Under the pieces are notes generated by a model. That model was not told where the DNA came from. It made no database searches and was given only the letters and a program-made list of their open reading frames with translations. The position numbers and the translations under genes are program-made. A stretch of 64,000 bases of DNA from Patiria pectinifera (Eukaryota; Echinodermata; Asteroidea; Valvatida; Asterinidae), in the NCBI GenBank assembly GCA_029964075.1, contig CM057141.1:7254001-7318000 (forward strand), in the 5' to 3' direction. Position 1 is the stretch's first letter, and the number at the start of each line of letters is the position of its first letter. This document shows, one piece after another, positions 36,144-45,817 of the stretch.

Positions 36144-36274
36144 CAAGCTGCGTTGACGCGATTCTACAGCGATAGGTTAATTGCATATAGATATAGAATG
36201 TCTTTTTATTCTATATCTATGGTTAATTGACCCAACGCGGTAGAATCGCGTTAGAATCGCGTCAACGCAGCTTG
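36144..36274. repeat. Long palindrome just outside the Polinton
   Basis: caagctgcgttgacgcgatt at the left is inverted as aatcgcgtcaacgcagcttg at the right. A second perfect hairpin (atagatatagaat/attctatatctat) sits in the centre. It is non-coding. Confidence 0.75.
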
Positions 36275-36485
36275 TGAAATATTGTCCACCAATTGCATTA
36301 TATATAAATAGACGCGAAACGCGTAAAATCTGGGACAAACAAAACTTAACGTGCAAAAACTCCTTGCATAGGGTTGTCTAAGGGGCGTGGCTAATTCGCA
36401 AACGGCGATAGGACAATTGTTTTCAGTGATCTATCTTTTTCATTATCATTAAACAAAGTGAAAAGACGTTAAAAAACGCAAGGTT

Positions 36486-36684
36486 AGTAGGGGAGAAGGG
36501 CGGATACCAGACTGTACCCCTCCCAGTGATCCCCCTCCCCTTCCCTCCCCGTCCCCCGTCCCCCTCCCCTCCTCCTTCCCAAAATAGATCCCCCTCCCCA
36601 AAATAGATCCCCCTCCCAATATCTCAGTCTCGGAATCAGGCCAAAACCAGCCCTAATATCTCTCGTATTGAAGATCTCTCTCTC
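36486..36684 (+). repeat. Polinton left terminal inverted repeat
   Basis: Matches the complement of 62,520-62,693: agtaggggagaagg, ggataccagact, cccctcccagtgatcccc, aaaatagatccccctccc, caatatctcagtct and ctctcgtattgaagatctct in the same order. The pyrimidine-rich centre varies in copy number between the two ends. Confidence 0.92.
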
Positions 36685-36763
36685 CAGGTACCAGATCAAA
36701 ACCCTCACTCTCCCCTTATATACAGCGCCCTCTAAAACGTTTCCTTTTGTAAATATTAACCAG

Positions 36764-37045
36764 CCCGTATACCAGACTGTATACCATGGATAAACGTTCA
36801 GTCATACAGACGGACAGCTAGACTGGCTCCCGCGCGGGAGCCACTGCTTTGTGTAAGGTTGACTGATGTATTTGATGAAGCATGCTGCTGGTCCTGTTGG
36901 CGTGCCCGTATACCAGACTGTATACCATGGATAAACGTTCAGTCATAGAGACGGACAGCTAGACTGGATCCCGCGCGGGCGTGCCAGTTGATTTTTTTTA
37001 TCCTGACGTCACTGCTTTGTGTAAGGTTGACTGATGTATTTGACG
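36764..37045 (+). repeat. Subterminal direct duplication of the Polinton left end
   Basis: A unit starting cccgtataccagactgta and containing ataaacgttcagtcata and gacggacagctagactgg occurs at 36,764 and again at 36,905 (spacing 141 bp). The motif ataccagactgta also occurs in the terminal repeat, so this looks like reiterated subterminal sequence. It is non-coding. Confidence 0.8.
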
Positions 37046-37463
37046 GATGGCCAATGGTTGACATTGTTCCATGAGAAAGTCAGATGCCTTTGTTCATCAG
37101 GTACAGATCCACGAAGCGTAATAAATTGAAATTTTGCGCTCTTTTGTTACACTCGTGGGAATCTTTAGATGCATATTGTCTGCTGGAATCAGTCAATAAG
37201 GACTGTATATAGTCTCTTTACACTTGTGCATAAAGCGGTAAATTAAAAAATGTTTTGGTATGCCATAGAGCAATGAACAGATATGGATATATAGGCATCG
37301 ATGCGGCAAATTAAAAAAAAGGTTTGAATTGGGCATAGATTGGACTTTTTATGCAAAAAATAAGCGTTCTCTTTTATAGCGACCGTCACCCAACTGATCA
37401 AATCATACAAAATTAAATTTACAAAAATGTAGGAATTCAACGAGCTTATACCAACACAAATAA

Positions 37464-38749
37464 TTATACCGTAGTTTGCTGCCAAATATAAGCGACATGC
37501 GGGTCTGGTAACATTATCCTAATTTCATTTCTAAGATTGTAAATTGTTTTGAATGGAACTCCTAATTTGTCAACCAAAGGGTAATTTTTTAATAAATTTG
37601 CTACAAGACGTATTTTGTTGGCATAAGCTCTGTGAATGCCTATATTTTGTTTAAGCCACTCTTCCCAAGATGTTACTGGTTTTTCTCGACTATGAAGGCA
37701 ATGAACAGCATCAAGCAACTTCCCATACTCGATGTAAATACCGATTCATAAATACCTCAGACAGTTTAGCTATTCCTATTGGTCGAGAGCCCGTCACGTG
37801 GCCGGTCTTAAACGGATGATAAAGACATGGCTAGCTGGTCTTAAACACTTTTCCAGTGTTACAATAAAAGGTGGACTCCTAAAAATCCAGTGCCTCTTAC
37901 CGTTTCATTGGTTGAACGTTCACAATCCTCACGTAGGCATGCGCAACACTACCAGTGAGTCATAATTTTATAGTTCAAAATTCCAAACGCAACGCCCCAG
38001 GTGCGTTCTGCGCGACATCGCGCAGAACATGCCACGCGCGCGTCAATCGCCATAAAAGGGTTGTTTACATCTTACTCGCCAGCTGAACACTCCATTATTT
38101 TGCCAGAGGGATGTTTCAAAAAGCATTAAGTGAACTTGTTGAACAAAATCGGGATTTTTTGAACGAAATATTTGATATTTTTTAACCGAAAAGGTATTTA
38201 TGAGTGGGAATAAATATGTGTTCGGTCGGTATTAATCACTCTGTTTAAGACTGCTAAGAGTCTGGGTGCTGATAATTACCCTCGCCTCCGGCTCGGGTAA
38301 TTATCAGCACCCAGACTCTAAGCGGTCTTAAACGGAGTGATAAAAACCTCTCGAGCACACATTTATTCCCTTATTAAAGAAGCCTGACGCTGCCCAATCC
38401 CCTCATAGCCAGAAAATAGATGTTGAACAGCTTCCCTTGAGGTTTTTATACTGGCTAAGTTTCTAACTAAAGGGAAGCTGTTCGGCTGAGAGGAGTGTTG
38501 TACCTTACTCAGCAGATGCCTGTGTAGGTCATCGCCGGTTAGTTTCGATTTTGTTCTAGTTTTACCCAAAAGAGACTTTATATTTCCTCGCGGTTTTATC
38601 GGTATGATTTGATCAGTTGGGCCATTTAGTTTCAAATCACCAAGAAATGTCAACATTTCTTGGTAATATTTTTCATGTAATTCTATAATTTGTAAATCCT
38701 CTCGACTACAGTTATAACAATCTTCCATTGGTGCATCATTATTTTCCAT
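37464..38749 (-). pseudogene. Polinton accessory gene split by a palindromic element
   Basis: The N-terminal part (38,749-38,371) begins MENNDAPMED and is acidic. The C-terminal part (37,743-37,464) contains SWEEWLKQNIGIHRAYANK followed by LLKNYPLVDKLGVPF, a helix-rich segment that resembles small DNA-binding modules of phage and Polinton proteins, but I cannot name a family. The two parts share strand and abut the ends of the 37,744-38,370 insertion, which strongly suggests one ancestral gene. Function unknown. Confidence 0.6.
37744..38370 (-). mobile_element. Palindrome-ended element, copy 2 (inside the Polinton)
   Basis: Inverted relative to copy 1 at 35,460-36,088. The hairpin part is 38,216-38,370 (arms around tcgcctccggctcg), and the body is bounded by attcataaatacc and ggtatttatgagt. 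It splits a minus-strand Polinton gene, so it arrived after the Polinton. Confidence 0.7.
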
Positions 38750-39240
38750 GGTCGCTAAAAAGAAATCGCTTACCTCTACTGGTGTAACACGTCTTGTTCT
38801 GACAGCAGGTCGGTGTGATAATGTGAAAGCGTATATGGGCGGCGCCTGATACGAACTAGTTTTGGAAACAACAATAGCGGGACTGATTAAAAGTCACTGC
38901 ATGGTAGGCGGTTTATTGACTTTGCTCTTGGAAACAACAATAGCGTGACAGATTGAAATTTTGCAGTCCTGCATGGTAGGCGGTTTATTGACTTTGCTCT
39001 TGGAAGCAACAATAGCGGGACTGATTAAAACCTGACCCAAACAAGTTTTGAAAACAACATAGCGTGACAGATTAAAACCTAGCCCGAACAAGTTTTGAAA
39101 ACAACAAAGCGTGACAAATTGAATTTTGGTATGGATAGTATAAAATGAGCAAAATGTATGGAGCGCCAATCATACATTAAATAAAAAATTAAAAAAATAA
39201 ATAAAAAACTTTATTTAAAAAAATAAATAATTTAAAATAA

Positions 39241-39735
39241 ATGAATCTTTTCCAGAGTGAAAACCTCGAGCTATCTGATAAAACAGATCAATGCGATCAC
39301 CATATAATCATCGAGAATGTTTTTTTAGTTTGTGAAACGTGCGGTGAAATAGTCTCACGTTACTTTGATTTTTCGGCAGAAAATGCGCAAGAAGATCGTA
39401 TCAATTGGTCCATTTTAAAGAGAAATAAAAAAAAAAGTGTGGAAAAACTTATTTTTTTCTGTGTGTCAAGAGCAAGACTCAGAAGATTTCCCAGAAACAA
39501 TCAATAAATATAACGAGCTCGTTAATTACAAAACATTGAGGGGAAACGGATGCGTTAAACGATCCCCTTAATAGCATCGTGTTATCGTCACGTCGTTGGA
39601 TTAGACAAAGAACGAGTTAGAGATTTATTAAAAGTGACTCAAAATCAATTTAATAAAGCCTTAAAAAGATACGATGACCACTACAATAAAGGCAGGGCTG
39701 AGGGTGACGCCCTAAGAGGCGAAATAGAGGTATAA
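39241..39735 (+). pseudogene. TFIIB-like zinc ribbon plus cyclin-like segment (frameshifted)
   Basis: The product starts at the ATG at 39,241. Residues 18-34 form C-x2-H-x9-C-x2-C (CDHH ... CETCG), the arrangement of the TFIIB zinc ribbon, followed by SRYFDF. After at least two frameshifts (near 39,460 and 39,570), the sequence reads ASCYRHVVGLDKERVRDLLK and then a lysine-rich helix, which parallels a TFIIB cyclin repeat (small-residue helix, then a helix-turn-helix-like pair). The product ends at TAA 39,733-39,735, overlapping the convergent gene. A role in virus-like transcription initiation is an inference; no such gene is standard for Polintons as far as I know. Confidence 0.6.
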
Positions 39736-41447
39736 CTCGGTGGATCGCTTTCATAATGTTTATTTACCGAGAATTCGAACTTGTAAGTTTTTCGATAAGA
39801 GATTTTTTTTTCCTTTGCCAACCGTTCATTTACCCGTTTTTTAACTTCTTTTTCAAAGTCTGTATCGTTTTTAATTTTTTGAAGCTTTGTGCTGGTCTTT
39901 GTTCTAATTTTTTGCTTAAACTCGTTAAATTTTGCGAGCTCTCTCGTAATCAATATAAACTCTTCGTGTGATATATCTCCGTCGTTGATGGCTTGAGACA
40001 CGTATTCTTCAATCGTGTTAAGTTTGGAGTCTGCTAATATTTTAATCTGGTCGTGCTTTTTCAGCTTGGCGGATAATCGCTTAGACGCGATTCTAAGCAT
40101 AATATCTACACCAAAAGCGCCTATAAACGTTCCTTCTAGCACCAATCCAACGGGGCTGATATAACACCCAAGAGAGCGGGAATACTGACAGCCCCCGCTA
40201 TAGCCCCCAATCCTTCTAATCCTAGCTCAACGTAATTAATAGTGTCTATCATTCTCTTTATTTTTTTATAAGTACGCTCTCGGTGGTCTCTCTCTTTCAA
40301 GATTAAAGATCGAATCTCTTCAATCTTTTTAAGTCTGTATACTTTTGTTTCTTCATTACTATTTAACAGAGTTGTAATGACTCGAGTGAATGACTCGACT
40401 CGAGTCCGACTCGAGTCACATTTTTTGGTGACTCGACTCGACTCGAGTCCCAACAGGTAAATGACTCGACTCGACTCGAGTCACTGCGAGCAAATGACTC
40501 GACTCGACTCGAGTCCCTCATCAGAATGACTCGACTCGACTCGAGGAAGGCTAATAAGACTCGAGTCCCAAAAATAAAAGCAAAACTTACTTGCGAAAAA
40601 TATTTGCAATGACTTACGCCGCGCCGTTCGCGTTGCCAATTTTTGTTCACGTCACGCTATGTTCGCGAATTATGTACGTTCATATACAGCGGCCGTCTGT
40701 TTTCCTTCCTCCATAATGATACAACAAACATACACCGTGTCGCGCACTCCCACCTTATGGTTCTATAGCATGTAATGCTAAATCCGGAACCAGACTTAAA
40801 ACGCATTTCTCAATCCGTGGTTTCATCATTGGTACGTTTCGGGCAATTTCTTATAAAGCTCTTGGTGGAACGCTGGCTAAATTTATGTCCCGATTTCACA
40901 CACACAAAAAATGGATACGGATGGGACCACCTTTAAATAATCAGAAACAGTTTTGTATAATGTAATTAGGTTTTGACGTTGTCAGCGATCAGCGAACAAC
41001 AAAATCTAAACCCGAAGCCAAAACAGTTATAAGACCGAAGTTTCACATCTTCTTATCTGTGACGTGAGCTAGCAATGGAAACTGTTGGTTGGGTACCATA
41101 CAGCATACTTTATGTCTTTGGATTTTCGTAGTAGACTGGTGCCTTGTATTCTTTCTCTCTTGTGTTTGTTGCTTTTTATTGTAATTTATTATATAGTGTT
41201 CAAATATTTGTGACTCGAATTGACTCGAGCTAAATACTTGACTCGACTTGACTCGACTCGACCACACACTGTGACTCGACTCGACTCGACTCGACCTTGT
41301 TGACCTAATGACTCGACTCGACTCGAGTCACTTCTTTAAAATGACTCGACTCGACTCGAGTCACAAAAATCAGTGACTCGTTACAACTCTGCTATTTAAT
41401 CGGAGTACATCTCCAGAAATATCGGGGTATAATACATTATTACTCAT
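39681..41447 (-). pseudogene. Conserved Polinton protein of unknown function, split by a hAT-type MITE
   Basis: It starts at ATG 41,447 with MSNNVLYPDISGDVLRLN, is interrupted by the element at 40,367-41,391, and resumes as NSNEETKVYRLKKIEEIR. A glycine/alanine-rich hydrophobic segment (GLGAIAGAVSIPALLGV) suggests membrane association, then one frameshift occurs near 40,140. The C-terminal part is charged and helical (IASKRLSAKLKKHDQIK, then ISHEEFILITRELAKF). Similar proteins recur in animal Polintons without an assigned function; this is from memory of the family. The end overlaps the convergent TFIIB-like gene. Confidence 0.7.
40367..41391. mobile_element. Non-autonomous hAT-type element (1025 bp)
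   Basis: The ends are cagagttgtaatgactcg and its inverse, and the 8-bp duplication ctatttaa flanks them exactly (40,359-40,366 and 41,392-41,399). The 8-bp target duplication and CAG-start ends are typical of hAT elements. The subterminal parts are arrays of gactcgactcgagt, self-complementary and in both arms; the middle is unique and non-coding. It interrupts a Polinton gene within codons for Asn-Ser. Confidence 0.85.
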
Positions 41448-41473
41448 GTTTTTAATATAAAAAGATTTTAAAA

Positions 41474-42650
41474 TTAAAAGATCTCCAACTCTATCATTAT
41501 TATCACACCCTTGTTGTTGATGATCTGTCCTTTTTCACCTATGATTGAAAATGTCAGTTTGTCGATTATACCATTTTTAATTTTTTTGAAATCTTCGACT
41601 CTATCAGGCTCGGGTTCGAGCGTACCCACGGGTACGATATTTAAGATATCAGACGGTCAAACATCGAGGAAATTTTCACTCGTACTTAATTGCGGACAAA
41701 AATTTAAACGGATTAATGTTGTAAGACCCCGTATACACCACTTTGGGTATCAGTCTTCCTTTGGGTAAATTAAGTAATCGAGAGACTTCTCTGTTTAAGC
41801 GTAATTTGAGATTTACGTCGGTTACCACTAACGTCACCTTTTTAGATTCTCTAAATATTTGAAAACTTACCCCGGGTATATAATTTAAAATGAAATCGAA
41901 CCAATCGACGTCGTACCACCCCGTTGGTATGGTGACCGAACCGGTGACTCCAGCTGGTAACGGCGCTAAAAGGCTCGGAGAAATAAAATCTAAATTATCA
42001 CCAGACACGATAAGACTCCCCCGTATTGTTACCCCAGCTTGTCTAATTTCTCTCACATTATCTTTGCTTGTTCTACCTTGAATATATTCTAGCGCTATCC
42101 TTTCACCTTCATTGATGTGTAGGTATCTGTTATATAAGATGTTCGCCAAAAACTTAAGCGTATTGCGTTGTGCGTTTGTAATTGGTCTCATTTGCAATTT
42201 ATCGACTAAAAGTGCTTGTTTTATAGAAATTTGTTTTTGTTCTTCTTTGAGCGATTCTAAAGCAGAGTCTAGTCTATCTTCTTCGTACGCTTCTATAAGA
42301 TCGTTTATAACTCTATTGAAAGTATTTTCGTCGTTAATTAAAAAGTCGTAGGGCAAATCACCTATCAACGATTCGATAAAATCTCTTTTATTAGTGCATC
42401 GGGGTCTAAACTGTACCCATGCACTCCAATAATAGGTTCTCTTTCAGCGGGTCTCCCGTCTATATTCCGTATACCAATCAATCTCCGTGGCGCTGGAAAT
42501 ATTAAAATATCCGGGGTTAAACATCACCCTTTTTACGCGTACAGATTTTTGACCGTTTAGATTATCTACAACGTCTTCTAATTTAAACGTCTGCTCATTT
42601 TGAACAAGTGAAACGAATGCATTTATTTTTAAGTCTTTTTATATTAAAAC
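41474..42650 (-). pseudogene. Polinton capsid-associated protein candidate (frameshifted)
   Basis: The longest open part (42,368-41,676) contains TSKDNVREIRQAGVTIRG, then FISPSLLAPLPAGVTGSV and a beta-rich end. Upstream in other frames are VRVKRVMFNPGYFN and EREPIIGVHGYSLDPD; downstream is ILNIVPVGTLEPEPD, then FKKIKNGIIDKLTFSI, ending at 41,474. At least three frameshifts are needed to read through. The terminal pattern (VPVG ... KNGIIDKLTFSI ... IELEI) is what I associate with a Polinton structural protein, perhaps the penton-like minor capsid protein. That identity is uncertain. No ATG is clear at the 5' end. Confidence 0.5.
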
Positions 42651-42663
42651 TGAAACTAAAATA

Positions 42664-43833
42664 ATGAGTGTTTTTATGTTGTTAAAAAAGCAGATACTAG
42701 GTATAGCTGATCAGGTAACGAAACAAGTAAATCAAAATGTAGCCAAGGCAACCGAGCTAACGCATCAAGCTACATCCCAAGCAAAGTTTTTAAACAGCAC
42801 TAAACCCAGTGAACTGGAAGTCATAGTTAATAATACCAACGGGTTTTTAACCTTGTTTCCCGACTTAACCTCGGACTATAAATTGCCTCGCATCACAACG
42901 GACGAGGATGTAGATCGTTGGAAATCACACCCCATGTCGTTTTATCAAAATCAGTTAAATTTTGCGATCTATTGCGCTACTACGGGGTGTGGTATTGGAT
43001 TCGATCTTTTAAACGCGAGCAACCGTTACGTTTGGGCCATCTTTAACTTTCATTTATATTTTACGGTTAGAAAGATCCTGTACGACTTTGCCGCCCCTTT
43101 ACCGGGGGATGACGCATTTAACACTCTAGACAGCAGTTATAATCTCAGAGCTTTTACCGATACCTGTTTGTTGTTTGGTATAGATCAAAACAAGTCTTTT
43201 AAACAGACGAGAGACACAAATTCTAACGGTTTAGGTATAGCTTATTACTGGGACACGTCTTACGTACCCGTACCCGGAAACGATTATGATACGACACCCC
43301 TACACCTCAAGTATAGTCAGTATCGTAAAAATATGATGGGTGGACCTAAAATGGGGTTTGGTTTGGAAGATCCACCCAAGGGTTCGGGGCGTTACAGCGA
43401 TTACACCGTAGCCTTTATCGAACAAAACGAATCCGTACACAAGGCTTGGTTAGATTTTATACCCGACACGAGTTCGTTTACCCCTGCAGGAATCATAAAG
43501 ATCAACGAATCGATCAGATCTTACGCTTTACTCGGTGCGCAGGCTCAAACAAAAACGAGCGTATTATCACCAGGCACCGGATTAGACGCTCAGAGACAAT
43601 TTAACGTCATCGTTGAAGATATCATCAATGCAGTAGACGACATGGAAACGAGTATCGATCAATTTGAAGACTCTTTGCAGTATGCCAGAACACCTTTACA
43701 TTTTGTCGTGAAACCGGGCTTGTATTTAATTCCATCGGATATGAACTTGAGGGTTAGAACGCACGACGGATATAATAACAATCTTCAAATCGCTACCCAG
43801 ATTATTAAAACTGGTTTGGTGCCAGATTTATAA
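42664..43833 (+). CDS. Intact 389-aa Polinton protein of unknown function
   Basis: It starts at ATG 42,664 with MSVFMLLKKQILGIADQV, then an amphipathic helical N-terminus (residues 1-45). A central region contains NASNRYVWAIFNFHLYF, and the C-terminal part contains FVVKPGLYLIPSDMNLR. There is no signal peptide or clear transmembrane helix except perhaps around residues 105-130. It is read on the opposite strand to its left neighbour (divergent) and is followed within 60 bases by a small PT-rich protein gene. It is the longest Polinton frame here without a break. I do not recognise an enzyme motif; a virion role is possible from its position among capsid genes. Confidence 0.8.
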   Translation: MSVFMLLKKQILGIADQVTKQVNQNVAKATELTHQATSQAKFLNSTKPSELEVIVNNTNGFLTLFPDLTSDYKLPRITTDEDVDRWKSHPMSFYQNQLNFAIYCATTGCGIGFDLLNASNRYVWAIFNFHLYFTVRKILYDFAAPLPGDDAFNTLDSSYNLRAFTDTCLLFGIDQNKSFKQTRDTNSNGLGIAYYWDTSYVPVPGNDYDTTPLHLKYSQYRKNMMGGPKMGFGLEDPPKGSGRYSDYTVAFIEQNESVHKAWLDFIPDTSSFTPAGIIKINESIRSYALLGAQAQTKTSVLSPGTGLDAQRQFNVIVEDIINAVDDMETSIDQFEDSLQYARTPLHFVVKPGLYLIPSDMNLRVRTHDGYNNNLQIATQIIKTGLVPDL

Positions 43834-43892
43834 ACTCACAACCTCAACCGGACGACTCTTTTGATGACACTGATGACGTCGCGTCACCGCCT

Positions 43893-44126
43893 ATGACAAA
43901 CGATATTGTATCACCAACACCAGCACCTACACCAGCACCTACACCAACACCAGCACTAACACCAGCACCAACACCAACACCAACACCAACACCAACACCC
44001 TCACCTACAGTTTTAACCCAAGAGCCCACGAAACTACAAACTCACCAAGACGAAAAATTATCGTTGACGGTAGGAATGTTAGCTATCGTTGGTATGGGTA
44101 TTTTGGCTTACGAGGCAACGCGATAA
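43893..44126 (+). CDS. Proline/threonine-repeat small membrane protein
   Basis: 77 codons from ATG 43,893. Residues 7-42 are PT/PA repeats (TPAPTPAPTPTP) encoded by caccaacaccag-type hexamers. The C-terminus is a hydrophobic helix LTVGMLAIVGMGILAYEA. The frame is open upstream to about 43,806, encoding an acidic DDSFDDTDDVAS stretch, so the true start could be elsewhere or lost. It resembles the mirror-image gene at 44,227 in combining a PT linker with a hydrophobic segment. Confidence 0.65.
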   Translation: MTNDIVSPTPAPTPAPTPTPALTPAPTPTPTPTPTPSPTVLTQEPTKLQTHQDEKLSLTVGMLAIVGMGILAYEATR

Positions 44127-44153
44127 GTCACACTCTAATCACAAAACAAAAAC

Positions 44154-44190
44154 AAAAAGCCTTACCAACTTTGTGCTGGTAAGGCTTTTT
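44154..44190. terminator. Perfect hairpin between convergent Polinton genes
   Basis: A 14-bp perfect stem (aaaaagccttacca and tggtaaggcttttt) encloses a 9-nt loop. It lies between the ends of the convergent genes ending at 44,126 (+) and 44,227 (-). Being symmetrical with T runs on both sides, it could end transcripts or stabilise 3' ends on both strands. This is an inference. Confidence 0.55.
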
Positions 44191-44226
44191 TGTTGTTTTG
44201 TTTTTAAACTTTAATTACAACTATAA

Positions 44227-45520
44227 CTACCATCGTTTTTGCAGGTACGCAAACACCAAGGCTCCCACACCCAAAAATAAAGCCCACACGTGTTCGGCCA
44301 ACCACGATACGGACTTACTCAACGCGTTAAATATCCAACTTAGTACGCTGCCTATGATACCCGGCAGAGCACCCAACGCGCTCGCTCCGAGTTTTTTAAG
44401 AGCAGATGCAACATTAGCGAGTTGTTTTGAAATCCACTCGTTGATACCACCTTTTGGTGGTGTTGGTTTAGGTGTTGGTTTAGGTGTTGGTTTTGGTGTT
44501 GGTTTTGGTGTTGGCGCGGTTGGGGCACCCGCACCTCTCACGCTAGCGACGATGCTACTCACTATCGTGCTGATGACTAAACTAAAAGCGGTTAAAATAT
44601 TCACTATGGTCACACCTTGTTCTCTAAACAGAGTTCTAATCTTTTCCGCCAGAGTCGTGTCGCCGCCCAATATTTTATTAATCGTTTCTTTGATTCTAGC
44701 GATCTGACTTTTGAGCCCTCGTTCGTTGGTTTTTGCAGCTTCTAATCTGGCAGATCTTTCAGCGTCTAAGTCGCTCAATTTATCGTTTAATTCTAGTCGT
44801 TCTTCTTCGCTGATCCTATGATCACCTAATTCATGTTCGGCATCGAATATCTCTTCGTCAAATTTCTCTGAGACGCGCTAAATTAAGTTCTAGCTCACCT
44901 CTCATCGTCTGCAAACGTTTGTCTAAAGCCGCGAGTTCTCTGTAATTTAATCCTTCCGTTTGAGCGCCGGTGTCGCTTTGTAAATCGTCTATAATCTCGT
45001 TTACCTCATCGGTGACCTCATCGGCGGCTGTGGGTAGTTTTGTCATGGGGATACTCTCGGGTTGTACTTTTTGGGGTTTATCTTTTAGTTTGGCAAGTAG
45101 TGTTGGTTTATAGTCAGCGATTTTGAGGGTGTCGCGAATAAATGAGGTACCGTATTTAGTTTGTAAGGTACTTAATTTGTAATATATTATTTGACCACCT
45201 CATCTATAAGATAATGGTTTGAGACCTTTATATGTTTTAACGTATAGATTTCTATCTTTAGCAATTTCAAAATCGTTGGGGTCGATAAACGCGGGGTCTA
45301 TATTATTTTGTTTGTAAAATGAATCAACATCTCCTTTTATTAGTTTTTTAGATAAACTGCTTAATGTACCCGTGCCAAGGACGCTTTCTGTGTCTACCGG
45401 TGGTGCAGTAGTATCAAACGTATCGTCCCAATCCAGATTGGTCCCTTCTACATCATCATCATCTAAGATAATGTCAGGTGGATCCTCGTATTCGTTATAT
45501 TCAAATCCTCCCTCAGCCAT
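44227..45520 (-). pseudogene. Polinton structural-type membrane protein (stop plus frameshift)
   Basis: The N-terminus (45,520) is acidic (MAEGGFEYNEYEDPPD then ILDDDDVEG). An in-frame TGA follows LKPLSYR near 45,200. Reading resumes with STLQTKYGTSFIRDTLKIAD, then a coiled-coil region (LAALDKRLQTMRGELELNL). A frameshift occurs near 44,870. Then come a hydrophobic helix (TIVNILTAFSLVISTIVSSI), a PKPTPKPTPKPT linker, and an Ala/Gly-rich amphipathic tail with LGALPGIIGSVLSWIF. This domain order is shared by a large, uncharacterised family in animal Polintons. Probably a virion or membrane protein; the last part (183 codons) is still open. Confidence 0.7.
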
Positions 45521-45542
45521 TTATTTAATAAACCTATTTAAA

Positions 45543-45785
45543 TTACGCCGTTTTAATTATACTGCCCGGTAGTATACCCTGGGTTATCAACCAATTTTGC
45601 GTGGCTAGAGCTACACTTATAATACCCGTCAATTTAACCGCATCTTCTACGCTTAGTTTGGCTAAATCCGGCGCTTTCATTTTGAGTAGTTTATTTCCTA
45701 CCATGGCGTATCCCATCGAAAGACCCGATATGACGGCTCCGTGGTAAATCGTATTTGCTATTCCGTTGGTGTCAAAGTTACTCAT
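45543..45785 (-). CDS. Small hydrophobic Polinton protein
   Basis: 80 codons starting MSNFDTNGIANTIYHGAV. Two hydrophobic stretches (residues 15-30 and 52-68, the second GIISVALATQNWLI) suggest two membrane helices. Intact. It lies between two other minus-strand structural-type genes with 22-32 bp gaps, consistent with a compact operon-like or polycistronic viral layout. A recurrent Polinton family with no assigned role. Confidence 0.75.
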   Translation of the reverse strand: MSNFDTNGIANTIYHGAVISGLSMGYAMVGNKLLKMKAPDLAKLSVEDAVKLTGIISVALATQNWLITQGILPGSIIKTA

Positions 45786-45817
45786 CGTTTTTAATATAAC
45801 AATATTTAAATTGTTGT

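Noticed and set aside
40380..41380. CRISPR-like or satellite array of gactcgagt repeats
   Set aside because: Units are not separated by uniform unique spacers; they form the arms of a hAT-type element with an 8-bp target duplication.
43844..44029. Minus-strand glycine/valine-repeat frame
   Set aside because: Antisense of the PT-repeat gene at 43,893; composed only of the hexamer repeat.
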